Of a stretch of 64,000 bases of DNA, positions 44,223 through 55,280 are shown one piece after another (the first letter of the stretch is position 1; each line of letters starts with the position of its first letter). Location: NCBI GenBank assembly GCA_905221605.1, contig CAJNDS010002634.1, positions 1,945,077-2,009,076 of the forward strand. The letters are read 5' to 3'. The stretch is from Symbiodinium natans. Taxonomy: Eukaryota > Sar > Dinophyceae > Suessiales > Symbiodiniaceae. The notes beneath the pieces are model-generated. The model saw only the letters and a program-made list of their open reading frames with translations, had not been told where the DNA came from and searched no databases. The position numbers were made by a program, and so were the translations under genes.

Positions 44223-46737
44223 GCAATTGGGAATTTCCCCAGAAGAGACAAAGTGAAAGGGATGTCCCCCGCACCTTTCACACTTTTGAGAAGAATGTAA
44301 GCAACAGAAGAGAAGAGAAAGGAACTCATAATAGTGAGCAGGGAGGCGAGGAAAGACTGGAGGCAGACCTTCTTTCCGGTTGAGCAGGACGAAACAAGAG
44401 AATGTAAAGATGTAAGTCGGGAGGGAGGCTGGTAGCCGTTCCTTTCTTTTCCGAACCAAAGACAAAGAGGAAGGAAGGCAGGATAGGTTTCCGTGATTGA
44501 TTTTCGTCACCTCTCTATGTTTTGAGAAGGTAAAGGGCGTTCTATCTCTCACCCCTCTCCCTTGTCTGCTTGGTTGGAGTGAGAAAATATAAAGAAAAGC
44601 GAAAGGAAAAGTGAGAGGGAGAAAGAAGCCCTCCTTCCATTCTGAAAAATCTGCAGATTTAGAGACAGGAATAGGGGACAATATGGAAATGATTCTTTCT
44701 TATTTCTTCACGTTGTCTCCTTTCCCTATATGACTCCCTTGCGATTTCCCTTTTGGTTGGAGTGAGAAGAGACAAAAGAAAAGTGAAAGGACAAGTGAGA
44801 AGAAGAAAGGATGCAGAGAAAGGAATAGAACAACTCAGAAGAGACACAGTCTCAGACAAGATAATTTACTGACTTGTGATTGCGTGGCTGCCTTGGCAAG
44901 AGTTGTTGCTGGTTTCGCGAGCCGCGGCTTCTAGCCTCCTCTTGCTTGGGCGTGGCCAAGCGCCAGGGAGCAGAAATGCTGCGTTCTTCAAGTTTCAAAT
45001 TCGTTTCTGTAGTTTCAGACTAGTTGCAAAACAGTTTCAAAATCCAGTTGCGAATTCGTTGTTAAGGGGAAACTGCGTTTTTCTACGCGCAATTGCAAAA
45101 AATGCAGGAATCTCTAGAGGTTCTGGTTTTCAACAAGCGCGGACAGAAATTGCAGCTCCTCCTTAACAGCGATATTTCAACTGGATTTTGAAACTAGTTT
45201 GAAACTGACTTGAGACTAATTTGAAACTATGGAAACGAATTTGAAACTCGAAACACTACCATATTCCGACTTTCTGCCCCCCTCCTGGCCCCTCACATAT
45301 GGCCCTCACGCACGGGAAGTTGACTTTGGTCAGGCGTGACTAGAGACCAGAGCTTCCGAAAGCTTGCCAATCTCCGGACAGTAGGAATAGAGGAATGTGT
45401 GGAAATGATTCTTTCCTAGTTCTTCATCTTCTTTCTCCTTTCCCTATGTATGAGAAAAGAAGACAGACAAGGAGAGAGAGCCCCCTGCAATTGGGAATTT
45501 CCCCAGAAGAGAGAAAGCGAAAGGGATGCCCCCACAACTTTCACGTTTTTCATAAGAATGTAAGCACCAAGAGAGAAGAGAAAGGAAAAGAGAATAGCGA
45601 GGAAAGAGGCAAGGAAACACAGGAGGCAGCCCCTCCGCTTGCTTCTTGAATGAAAAAGACATCGGAGAAATGGAAACATGAAATTGAGAGGGAAGTTGCG
45701 CTTTTCCTTGCTGAAGAACAAAGCAATTCCAAAGAACATGGAAAGCACAAGGAATGTACTGGGAAAGGTAGGGAAAGGGATTCTTCCCTCTGACTTTTTT
45801 GCTTTCCTTCAATCTGCGATGTAAAGGGAAAAGATGCAGCGGACAGGTCTGAAAATACAGGCAGGTGATCTTTTTTCCTTATTGTCATCATTGTCTCATT
45901 TTCTCAGTGGGAAACGTCTCATTTTCTCAGCGGGAAACGTAAAGTGCAAAAAGATAAAAGAAAGAAAGTAGGGAAGAGTGGGAAGGTTCCTTTTTGTGGT
46001 GAGAAGGTAGTCGGAAAGCAACAGGAGACTCCTCTTTCATTCTGTTTACCCCTACCTCTTATAGTCTTTTCGGAAGGAAGAGGGAAGAACATACGCGGAT
46101 AGGAAGGCAGCCTTTCTTTGATGGGGAAAGGAAAGGGATGCGCTGCCCCCTCAATTTTCATGTTGATGGGAATGTAAGCACCGGGAGAGAAGAAAGGAAG
46201 AGAGAATAGCGAGGAAAGAGGCAAGGAAACACAGGAGATTAGGAGTCAGGTTCCGGTGATTGATGTTCGTCTCTTGTCTTCTTTTTGAGAAGGTCGCTTT
46301 TGGTTGGAGGAAGAAGTCCGCCTTCCATTTTGAAGAATCTGCAGAGATAGGAATTGAAGAAATCACAAGAGACACGGATAGAGGACATTATAGACTTGAT
46401 TCTTTCTTATTTATTCATCTTCTATCTTCATTCCCTATATGAACACAGAACAAAGACAAGGAGAGAGAGCCTCCTGCAATTGGGAATTTCCCCAGAAGAG
46501 ACAAAGTGAAAGGGATGTCCCCCGCACCTTTCACACTTTTGAGAAGAATGTAAGCAACAGAAGAGAAGTGAAAGGAACTCATAATAGTGAGCAGGGAGGC
46601 GAGGAAAGACTGGAGGCAGACCTTCTTTCCGGGTGAGCAGGACGAAACAAGAGAATGTAAAGATGTAAGTCGGGAGGGAGGCTGGTAGCCGTTCCTTTCT
46701 TTTCCGAACCAAAGACAAAGAGGAAGGAATGCAGGAT

Positions 46738-46974
46738 AGCGCGTAGGATCGCGTAGGAGAGTACGGTGTGTTTTTGTCATTTTTTGGAGATGATACCGCG
46801 GTTTCTGGGTACTCTTTTCTCCTGCATCTGAAGGCATTCTCACGTACCGTTTTTTATTTGATTTTATACTACACGGGCCCCCAAAATTGGTCAATTTTTG
46901 CGATTTTTTACTATGTTGTAGGATTCTTTGAGCAAATTTTCAGTTTTTACTGATTCTAAGCTAAAAAAGTACAT
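46738..46974. other. AT-rich transition, no gene seen
   Basis: Leaves the array at ATAG|CGCGTAGG and runs into AT-rich sequence with T-runs. Nothing recognisable. Confidence 0.4.
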
Positions 46975-49040
46975 TTAAAATTATCAAAATTATTAAAATT
47001 ATTAATTTCTGCCCTGAGAGGCTCCCGGAAAATTAAAATTATTAAAATTATTAAAATTATTAAAATTATTAAAATTATTAAAATTAAAAATATTAAAATT
47101 ATTAAAATTATTAAAATTATTAATTTCTGCCCTGAGAGGCTCCCCGAAAATTAAAATTATTAAAATTATTAAAATTATTAAAATTATTAAAATTATTAAA
47201 ATTATTAATTTCTGCCCTGAGAGGCTCCCGGAAAATTAAAATTATTAAAATTATTAAAATTATTAAAATTATTAAAATTATTAAAATTATTAAAATTATT
47301 AAAATTATTAATTTCTGCCCTGAGAGGCTCCCGGAAAATTAAAATTATTAAAATTATTAAAATTATTAAAAATATTAAAATTATTATTTTCTGCCCTGAG
47401 AGGCTCCCGGAAAATTAAAATTATTAAAATTATTAAAATGATTAAAATTATTAAAATTATTAAAATTATTAAAATTATTAAAATTATGAAACCATTAATA
47501 ATTAAAACTTTAATAATTTTAATAATTTCAATAATTTTAAGAATTTTAATAATTTTAATAATTCTAATAATTTTAATAATTTTAATTTCCCGGGAGTCTC
47601 TCAGGGCAGAAATTAATAATTTTAATAATTTTAATAATTTTAATTTTCCGGGAGCCTCCCAGGGCAGAAATTAATATTTTTAATAATTTTAATAATTTTA
47701 CTAATTTTAATAATTTTAATTTTCCGGGAGCCTCTCAGGGCAGAAATTAATAATTTTAATAATTTTAATAATTTTAATAATTTTAATAATTTTAATAATT
47801 TTAATAATTTTAATAATTTTAATAATTTTAATAATTTTAATAATTTTAATAATTTTAATTTTCCGGGAGCCTCTCAGGGCAGAAATTAATAGTTTTAATA
47901 ATTTTAATAATTTTAAAAATTTTAATGTTTTTAATAATTTTAATTTTCCGGGAGCCTCCCAGGGCAGAAATTAATAATTTTAATAATTTTAATAATTTTA
48001 ATAATTTTCATAATTTTATTTTTCCGGGAGTCTCTCAGGGCAGAAATTAATAATTTTAATAATTTTAATAATTTTAATAATTCTAATAATTTTAATTTTC
48101 CGGGAGCCTCTCAGGGCAGAAATTAATCTTTTTAATAATTTTAATTTTTTTTTTAATTTTTATAATTTTAATTTTCCGGGAGCCTCTCAGGGCAGAAATT
48201 AATAATTTTAATAATTTTAATAATTTTAATAATTTTAATAATTTTAATAATTTTAATAATTTTAATAATTTTAATAATTTTAATAATTTTAATTTTCCGG
48301 GAGCCTCTCAGGGCAGAAATTAATAATTTTAATAATTTTAAAAATTTTAATATTTTTAATAATTTTAATCTTCCGGGAGCCTCCCAGGGCAGAAATTAAT
48401 AATTTTAATAATTTTAATAATTTTAATAATTTTAATAATTTTAATAATTTTCATAATTTTAATAGTTTTAATAATTTTAATAATTTTAATAATTTTATTT
48501 TTCCGGGAGCCTCTCAGGGCAGAAATTAATAATTTTAATAATTTTAATAATTTTAATAATTTTAATAATTTTAATAATTTTAATAATTTTAATATTTTCA
48601 ATTTTCGGGGAGCCTCTCAGGGCAGAAATTAATAATTTTAATAATTTTAATAATTTTAATAATTTTAATAATTTTAATAATTTTAATTTTCCGGGAGCCT
48701 CTCAGGGCAGAAATCAATAATTTTAATAATTTTAATAATTTTCAGAATTTTTCATAATTTTAATAATTTTAATAATTTTAATTTTCCGGGAGCCTCTCAT
48801 GGCAGAAATTAATAATTTTAATATTTTTAATAATTTTAATAATTTTAATTTTCCGGGAGCCTCTCAGGGCAGAAATTAATAATTTTAAGAATTTTAATAT
48901 TGTTAATAATTTTAATTTTCCGGGAGCCTCTCAGGATTATTAAAAATATTAAAATTATTAAAATTATTAAAATTATTAAAATTATTAAAATTATTAAAAT
49001 TATTAAAATTATTAAAATTATTAAAATTATTAATTTCTGC
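46975..49040. repeat. Bidirectional AT minisatellite with GC core
   Basis: (AATTATTAA)n spacers of variable length separate about 22 copies of a core CTGCCCTGAGAGGCTCCCGG. The first five cores point one way, about 16 after 47490 point the other way, and near 48937 a core is cut and the spacer flips back. The spacer is also inverted at each switch. Can form a very large hairpin. Confidence 0.92.
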
Positions 49041-49326
49041 CAACGTCCTTTTGAAATCCGACCGTAGGGTCTATTTAGAAGCCGTGCTCTTCTAGGTTTA
49101 TTACATTTAGGTATATGGACCTGTATTATAAATCACAAGCCCCAGCTTCTAAATAGACCCGGTTTTGCTACAATAGACCCGGTTTTGGGGGGGGGGGGGG
49201 GAAGTGGGGGAGAGTTGGCAACGGCAGAGGCTTCAGAGACCTCCGAAAACAGCAGCATGTTTTCCTACTCTATTCTGTTATCATGATTCCCGCCCTACAC
49301 CCTAAACCCACGACTGCAACTTTCAT

Positions 49327-49408
49327 CATCTGGTCCCTGGGACGTGGAGGATGATGAGAAAGATGGGAGCCTGGAAGTTATAAGGCCCAGGCTTATCAGC
49401 CAAGTGAT
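49327..49408 (+). CDS. Exon-like island
   Basis: Open frame SSSGPWDVEDDEKDGSLEVI then RPRLISQ, ending near CAA|GTGATC. The acceptor is not clear. Acidic, no family. Confidence 0.3.
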
Positions 49409-49559
49409 CGTATACTTCTAAGCAACCTTTATGAAGGGCCCCTGCAGGCTTGCCATGCTTCGGTTTAGGGTTTCGGGGTTCAAGGGTTTAAGGTTTAAGG
49501 GTTTGAGGGTTTAGGGTTTAGAGTTACTCATAAGAGGCCCTCCCTGTATCACCACCCTC

Positions 49560-49677
49560 CTGAAACCCCATCGCAGGAGATGGCGCAGCCCTAAACCCTA
49601 AACCCTAAACCCTGAACCCTGAACCCTGAACCCTAAACCCTAACCCTCTGAAAGCCCATCGCAGGAGATGGCGCAGC
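49560..49677. repeat. Telomeric insertion with 30-bp target duplication
   Basis: Copies at 49560-49589 and 49648-49677 (both contain CCCATCGCAGGAGATGGC) differ at one base and flank 58 bp of CCCTAAA and CCCTGAA. Each copy contains CGCAG|GAG, so splicing between them would remove the insertion exactly as a GA-AG intron. Confidence 0.9.
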
Positions 49678-49792
49678 GCATCCCTTCCGCTTCAACTCGG
49701 TGAACCTCTCGGCACCCTCCCGGTTGGAACTGCGGCCACCTGCCTCAAGCTCGGCCGTGAAGCTTACATCATGGGTTCCCTACCCCATCTTT

Positions 49793-49866
49793 AGGGTTTA
49801 GGGTTTAGGGTTTAGGGTTTAGGGTTTAGGGTTTAGGGTTTAGGGTTTAGGGTTTAGGGTTTAGGG
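49793..49866 (+). repeat. Telomeric tract (TTTAGGG)n
   Basis: About 10 perfect copies. Confidence 0.95.
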
Positions 49867-50131
49867 CTACTACCCCCCTCTATACTACCCCCCTAAGTTC
49901 CCCCATACTTAAGGCTATATATAAATTTAAAGTTATCTAAGGAGGGAGGGGGGTAAGCAGGGGATCCCCTAGGTGCAAAGCTCTATACCTCATGGGTACA
50001 CAGTTGAATGCCGTGATGGCTGGGCGGCCGGGCTTTAGCCACAGCGGCTGAACTTTCAACGATTACTATGTTGGCTGTCCTTTCCTAAAGGCCCAAGACT
50101 CCATTACTTAGCGCTTTTCAAATGCTTTGGT

Positions 50132-50295
50132 TTGGGATGTTCCCCCTTATACTAACAGTCCTTAGTAGGGATTATATTGAATCCTTGTGCCATTAGGCCT
50201 TACGAGGCGGGCGTTGGGATGCTCCCCTTATACTAACAGTCCCGAATAGGGAGTATAGTACCCCCTGTTATAATCCCTATTCAGGATTGTGAATA
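50132..50295. mobile_element. MITE family B, two adjacent copies
   Basis: TTGGGATGTTCCCCCTTATA starts at 50132 and TTGGGATGCTCCCCTTATA at 50214, each followed by ACTAACAGTCC and a GGGATTAT-type centre. The first copy lacks its right end. Confidence 0.6.
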
Positions 50296-50339
50296 ACCCT
50301 AAACCCTAAACCCTAAACCCTAAACCCTAACAGCCCAAG

Positions 50340-50436
50340 GTAGGAGATTTAGTCAAAGTTCCGCGCCGTGGGATAAGCAGCAAGGGGTGCTCTATGCCTT
50401 CGAGCCTTGGGAGCTGCCGAAAGTCGAAGGCTCCAG
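50340..50436 (+). CDS. Gene C exon
   Basis: Acceptor GCCCAAG|G after CCCTAAA, donor TCCAG|GTTTAGGG. Reads RRFSQSSAPWDKQQGVLYAF then EPWELPKVEGS. Exits in phase 2, matching the next exon. No family recognised. Confidence 0.55.
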
Positions 50437-50539
50437 GTTTAGGGTTTAGGGTTTAGGGTTTAGGGTTTAGGGTTTAGGGTTTAGGGTTTAGGGTTGGGGC
50501 CCCCTAAAACCCCAGCGACTCCTCAAACTCATCACCAAG

Positions 50540-50668
50540 GTTGCGGAACCACGCGGACAGGAGTTTGGTGAAGTTCGCATTGCAACTCCAACGCCTGGAC
50601 CGAATCTACTTCGACTGGGTTGCGCCACAAAAAAGTCACCTGCATGGACGCCACGCTCTTGATGTCGG
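50540..50668 (+). CDS. Gene C exon
   Basis: Acceptor ACCAAG|G. Reads LRNHADRSLVKFALQLQRLD, RIYFDWVAPQKSHLHGRHAL. GA donor GTCGG|GAGCAC gives phase 2, joining to the next exon as ALDVGYENDPEG. Confidence 0.6.
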
Positions 50669-50759
50669 GAGCACCTTCAGCAACGGGGGTTAGGGGTTAG
50701 GGCTTGGAGGGTTTAGGGTTTATGGGGTTTAGGGGGTCGAGCACGCGGGCCGGTGGAAG

Positions 50760-50862
50760 GTACGAGAACGATCCAGAAGGTCTTGTTGCAGCCACGCTTG
50801 CTGCCGCTTGTCGAATGAATTTGCAGAAGCTGAGGTACAGCCCAGAATACTTTACTATTTGC
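50760..50862 (+). CDS. Gene C exon
   Basis: Acceptor TGGAAG|G after TTTAGGG copies, strong donor TTTGC|GTAAGA. Reads YENDPEGLVAATLAAACRMN then LQKLRYSPEYFTIC. 103 nt, phase 2 in and 0 out. Confidence 0.6.
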
Positions 50863-52020
50863 GTAAGAACCCCCCCAAAATTATAAGAAAAGTATTCCTC
50901 ATAAGGGTAACAGTAGGATTATTGTTATATTTCTTTTGGGCTTCTTAAGCAAATAGTAGTAACTAGCAGTAGAAACGACGGGATGATTTCAAAATGAAAG
51001 ACATGAGGTATGAATTCGTATCATGTTGGCAGCTCCAACTTTACAAAGCCAAGCCCCTGGGAACGCGTACCTCTAAACCTTCAAACTGTCGGAGCTTTCA
51101 ATCAAAGCCCTAAACCCTAAAACCCTAGAAAAATGTTTTCCCTTCAGCCCCTCAACCCGAACGCCCTGGAGGCGGGAAACGACCAGCAACCCCTTCTCTG
51201 CAAGCCACATCCCCTCAGTCGGAGTTTCCCAATGCAAGGGTACATGGCACCTCTCTTGGTTTGGGCGGTTTAGGGGAAAAAAAAGGGTTAATAGGGTTTC
51301 TAGGGTTTCAAAGGCTTTCTAGGGTTTCTAGGGTTTCTAGGGTTTCAGGGTTTTGGGTTCAGGTTGGGGCCTAAACGCTGCGCAACCACGGCTGGGCTCG
51401 GAAAACAAACCTACAAAGGAGGAAGGCAGTATTCGGAGATTGCTGAGGCATGCGGAATGCTGCAGGGCACCCACCCCTCTTTAGGGAAATGCCCCCCGCA
51501 AATCTTAACCCAAATCCCTTTCAAGTTTTGTTTTGCGGGGCAAAATGTCATGCTGTATGGGGTTGAGGGTTAGCCGTAAAAAAGGGTCATAAGCCACAAA
51601 CCGTATGAACAATTATCATCACAATGGACATGTACCACAATCAGAATAATTATTGCAACCATCGCAGTAAGATCAGGAACAATTAAGAACTAGCATAGGG
51701 ATAGGGACAACCAGAACATCACGCATCTGAGGGTAGTTTCATGGACCCGCAAGATCCATCCCTAACCTTTAAAGGGGGTATATTAGGGGCACATTAGGGG
51801 TACTGTACCCTTTTAAGGGCCCATACTAAGGGACCATGTAGCTACCCTTAGAATTCATGCTCTTTACGTAGTAGTATCCAGACCCTCAAGTCCCCCAGCC
51901 GATGAAGCACGGCCCAAGACTCGACACCTCCATTCCCGCCAAGGAGCTTCCACAGGAGATCGTCTTGCGCCTCCCCCAACTCTCTCTCTCTCTCTCGCTC
52001 TCTCTCTCGCTCTCTCTCTC

Positions 52021-52065
<45 letters not shown>

Positions 52066-52361
52066 CCCTCACTCTCGGGGTGCAGGTTCAGGGTTTCTAG
52101 GGTTTCTAGGGTTTGTGGGGTTCAGAGGGTTCACAGGATTTATAGGGTGTATGGGGTTTACAGGGCTTTTGGGGTTTCTAGGATTGATGCGGTTTATAGG
52201 GCTTATGTAGGGTTTTAAGGGTTTAGGCCCTACAGGGTCTCGTCGGGTTTATCGGGTTTGTCGGGGTTATCGGGTTTAGGGTAAGGGTCGGTATGGTTCA
52301 GGGTCGGTATGGTTCATGGGTGTTCCACTTGAAGTGGGCCCTTGGGTGGGGTTATCAACAG
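50863..52361. other. Mostly non-coding, repeats and one weak island
   Basis: Holds short TTTAGGG or TTTCTAGGG variants (51290-51350), the dispersed 42-bp repeat (51806-51847), a CT/CTCG microsatellite (51980-52068), and GGGTTTCTAGGG/GGGTTTATAGGG variants (52090-52280). An island near 51419 (EEGSIRRLLRHAECC) follows AAAG|G in the right phase, but support is weak. Confidence 0.4.
51806..51847. repeat. Dispersed 42-bp repeat, copy 2
   Basis: Near-identical to 24705-24747. The flanks differ. Confidence 0.85.
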
Positions 52362-52485
52362 GGGCTTATTCGCCACGGTGCCAACAAGGGAAGCAGGAGC
52401 TACACTTGAGGCACAAACTCAGGGATCCGCGTTTGGAGGGAGTATCGGCTCGACCTACTTCAATGCTGAGCGATGTTGGGATTGG
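52362..52485 (+). CDS. Exon-like island
   Basis: Acceptor CAACAG|G, donor GATTGG|GTCTAG. Reads LFATVPTREAGATLEAQTQG then SAFGGSIGSTYFNAERCWDW. A second frame is open over part of it. Confidence 0.45.
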
Positions 52486-52556
52486 GTCTAGAAAGCAGTG
52501 GCATCTCCACCTAAACCAAAAAAAACCTTAAACCCGAATCCCGGCCCCAACCTTTA

Positions 52557-52637
52557 GGGCCTGGGCATAAGCCCGACCGGCGTGTTCTGTGACCAGTTTT
52601 CCCAAGCAGAGTGCGAGTTGGTCCGGAGTTTTGCTTT
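52557..52637 (+). CDS. Exon-like island, chain with 53015 and 53512
   Basis: Acceptor CTTTAG|G, donor GCTTT|GTGAGG. Reads ALGISPTGVFCDQFSQAECE then LVRSFA. Phase 2 exit fits the next island. Confidence 0.5.
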
Positions 52638-52836
52638 GTGAGGTTCAGCGTTTTGCGCAGGGATAACCCTAAACCCTAAATCCTAAACCCTAAACCCTAA
52701 ACCCTAAACCCTAAACATGATTAGGATTCGGTGTTCAGGTTGCAAGGCTTAAAGGGGGTTTGGGTTTTGGGCATGCAGGGTTTCAGGGTCCAGGGGGCTA
52801 ATATGCACCCCCAACCAGTATCCCGAAACCCTAAAC

Positions 52837-52923
52837 TTGGGATGTTCCCAATTCTACTCACAGTCCTTCGTCGGGATTATCATTATTAGGGGGTACTCTA
52901 ATCCCTGTGATGTTAGTACAAGG
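52837..52923. mobile_element. MITE family B, diverged copy
   Basis: Starts TTGGGATGTTCCC, centre AACA/CACAGTCCTTCGTCGGGA and GGGGGTACTCTAATCCCT. The right end is eroded. Confidence 0.5.
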
Positions 52924-53014
52924 ACCCTAAACCCTAAACCCCAAACCCTGAACCCTGAACCCTGAACCCTGAAACCCCTCACGACCCCGCCCCCCAGTCA
53001 CTTCCCAGCGGCAG

Positions 53015-53064
53015 GTATTACCGTATGCTTGGAGTCAAGCCGCGAGGCCTTCTTACGCGAGCGG
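53015..53064 (+). CDS. Exon-like island
   Basis: Acceptor GCGGCAG|G, donor GCGG|GTTGAT. In phase with 52637 it reads LYYRMLGVKPRGLLTRA. Another frame (GITVCLESSREAFLRER) is also open. Confidence 0.45.
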
Positions 53065-53511
53065 GTTGATCAAGCATGGGAATAAAGGGTTTTGGGTTTC
53101 GGGTTTAGGGTTGAGGGTTCAGGGTTTAGGGTTCAAGGTTCATAGGGTGTAGGGTTTTTGTTGCCTGAAAGACACCCAAATAACCTGAACGACCTGAGCC
53201 CACCCTAAACCCTAAACCCCCAAACTCCCCGTCTGCTGCAAGTATCTGTCTACGCTCGCTTGCGGCGCGCTTCTTTTAGGGCATCGGTGTACATCAACCT
53301 TCATCCCTGGACCTGCCACCCCTGAACCCTAACCCTAAGCCCCATTTAAAGCCTAAACCCGATATAATCCTTAAACCCGAAACCCTGAAGCCTAAACCCT
53401 GAACCCTGAACCCTGAACCCTGAACCCTGAACCCTAAACCCTAAACCCTAAACCCTAAACCCTAAACCCTAAAGCGGAAGCTTGCCACCCCCAGCGGACG
53501 TTTCGGCAGAG

Positions 53512-53597
53512 GCCTTGAAAGGTTCGAGAACAAGTACGGCGAGTCGCCTGGAGCCCAATGCTTCCGGATCTTCAGGACCACTCCTAGAATCTCGAGG
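53512..53597 (+). CDS. Exon-like island
   Basis: Acceptor GCAGAG|G, donor TCGAGG|GTACAT before TTTAGGG. Phase 1 entry matches 53064. Reads LERFENKYGESPGAQCFRIF then RTTPRISR. Confidence 0.55.
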
Positions 53598-53775
53598 GTA
53601 CATGGTTTAGGGTTTAGGGTTTGGGGCTTGGGGTTTAAGGTTTAGGGTTTAGGGTTTAGGGTTTAGGGTTTAGGGTTTAGGGTTTAGGGTCAAGGCAGGC
53701 AGTGGTGAGGAGACCTGATGCAGAAAAGGTGATGTGCACGATACAATGGTACTCCTGCTACTGGAACTGTGAACC

Positions 53776-53848
53776 CTAACCCTAAACCCTAAACCCTAAA
53801 CCCTAAACCCTAAACCCTAAACCCTAAACCCTAAACCCTAAACCCTAA
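53776..53848 (-). repeat. Telomeric tract (CCCTAAA)n
   Basis: About 10 copies. A TTTAGGG tract lies at 53630-53692, so the two face each other across about 80 bp of apparent intron. Confidence 0.95.
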
Positions 53849-53885
53849 AGAATCTGAGCCTTCTTCGCCCTTGAGTTGGATCTAG

Positions 53886-53905
53886 GATTTGATATACAAG
53901 TGGTC
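53886..53905 (+). CDS. Possible 20-nt micro-exon
   Basis: Acceptor ATCTAG|G, donor GGTC|GTGAGA. Phase 0 entry fits 53597 and reads DLIYKW. Very short, so weak. Confidence 0.2.
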
Positions 53906-54100
53906 GTGAGAAATCATACTTTGGGCCACCTTTGCAATTGCAAAGAAGGAAGTGTTTACACATCTGTATATGCTAGTACATATGTATATATATATATATA
54001 TATATCCTGATGCAACTGCATATATTAGGATTCTTTGCCCCGAGCGCGACAAGGCCTGAATTCAAGCAACCTTGCCCTCAGCAAAGCTTGTTTGGCACAG

Positions 54101-54210
54101 GTTCCCTGTCACTCTCCCGCGAGTTGCGAAGGGCGTGGCAGCCCCAGAACCTTTCATTACGTGTTGGAGTTCCACATGCGGAGGGGTCCGAGGTTCACAG
54201 ATTTAGTGGT
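54101..54210 (+). CDS. Exon-like island, right end uncertain
   Basis: Acceptor GGCACAG|G. In phase 2 it reads FPVTLPRVAKGVAAPEPFIT until a stop at about 54212. Two other frames are open here as well. Confidence 0.25.
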
Positions 54211-54212
54211 GC

Positions 54213-55199
54213 GTGCAAGCTTTTTGAAGTGCTTGGCGTGTTTCACACCACTGGTACCCATGGTCGGACACAACTCCTCTGAGAAAGCCAGCACATGATC
54301 TCTGCAACACCCTCGCCAGGCAAAGGTAAACCCTAGGGTTTTGGGTCCATCGGGTAAAGCCAGGCGACAACCTGATGCAGAAGGGTTGATTTTAATGCAA
54401 GTTAGTAACTGAGTCCCAGCTGCAAGAAAAGCCCCTACCGGCAGTGATGAAAGTCACATCCAATGTTTGTGGATGTGTAATAAATCACTCGGAGAACTGT
54501 TTCCAAGAAGTCGCGCGCGCATTTTCTACGCGCCTAGAAAGTGCAAGGGTTTTCATGCCAACCGTTTCATTGCTGGTTTAGTATCTTGGAAGCATCTATA
54601 TAAGCACCAAGCAAGTGCAGTGCTTGGCCGCCGCCACTGAGGACGCAGTTTGAAGTTTGAAGCATGTATGCTCTTGAAGCGCATACTTGGGGAAAGGCCT
54701 CCCAGCATGACCCAGGCCCTTTTATGGTCAGGCCCTGTAGAGGGGAAGTATATTGGGTTTGGAGTTGAAGCCAGGCTTTAGGGTCTAGGGTTTGAGGTTT
54801 CGTATTTAGGGTAGGGGACCGAATGACAAAACATGCCCTTTTGCAGGTCTTGCTGAGAACTAGAAAGTGCTTCCTGCATGCAGCGTGTGGGTCAGTGAAG
54901 GGGGTGGCCACAAGCCCTCTTCTCCCCTGTAAACCCTATAAACCCCAAGCCGTTTGAAAATCTGAGAAGCTCTAAATACCACCTGTACTTTCCATTTTTG
55001 GGAGCGCCGTATGTTCTGATCATCTTGCACTTGCAATGCAGTTTGTGCATCCCCAAGATACAGTTTTGGCTCGGAAGCAAAGGCCTCCAAAAGGAACTAC
55101 TCCCCTAAACCCCCTAAACCCCAAAACCCCCCTAAAACCCCTTAACACCCCCTAAACCCCCTAAACCAAAGCCCCCTAAAACCCCCCAATGTCCTAGAA
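54213..55199. other. No firm gene
   Basis: Only short open frames and scattered degenerate telomeric units (CCCTATAAACCCC at 54935, CCCCTAAA at 55105-55185). A G-poor, telomere-poor stretch compared with its surroundings. Confidence 0.35.
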
Positions 55200-55280
55200 G
55201 CCTTCGACTGCACCATCCGCGAGCCTGAGGAGTTTAACCTCGCCCAGCAACGCACGGCCGACCGATTGACCCGTGAGAAG
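55200..55280 (+). CDS. Exon-like island
   Basis: Reads AFDCTIREPEEFNLAQQRTA then DRLTREK, ending at a good donor GAGAAG|GTGCAG. Preceded by CCCCTAAA copies and CTAGAAG, without the AG|G acceptor seen elsewhere, so the left end is uncertain. No family recognised. Confidence 0.5.

Larger units (their letters stand above)
39958..46737 (+). repeat. Higher-order tandem array, units about 2.3-2.4 kb
   Basis: Three consecutive units starting at about 39958, 42248 and 44655 (the last cut short at 46737). Each unit holds several diverged sub-repeats (GAATTTCCCCAGAAGAG, GGGATGCCCCC, AGAATGTAAGCACC) and one TTTGAAACT foldback. Units 2 and 3 are nearly identical. Unit 1 has about 50 extra bases near 40217. 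Open frames here are repetitive and on the C/T strand; I do not call genes. Confidence 0.9.

Noticed and set aside
39164-46894. Open frames of 100-273 codons on the minus strand of the big array
   Set aside because: Phe/Leu/Ser-rich translations of polypyrimidine repeats, changing frame between copies, with no conserved protein signal.
47438-48601. Ile/Lys- and Leu/Lys-rich frames
   Set aside because: Translations of the AATTATTAA spacer repeat.
46975-49040. CRISPR-like look (constant core, variable spacing)
   Set aside because: The spacers are one AT repeat of differing copy number, not unique sequences, and the core flips orientation within the array; the host is eukaryotic.
51902-52210. 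Frame with ELPQEIVLRLPQL, F-box-like, followed by (LS)n
   Set aside because: The F-box resemblance is limited to a few residues and the rest is a CT microsatellite and telomeric variants.
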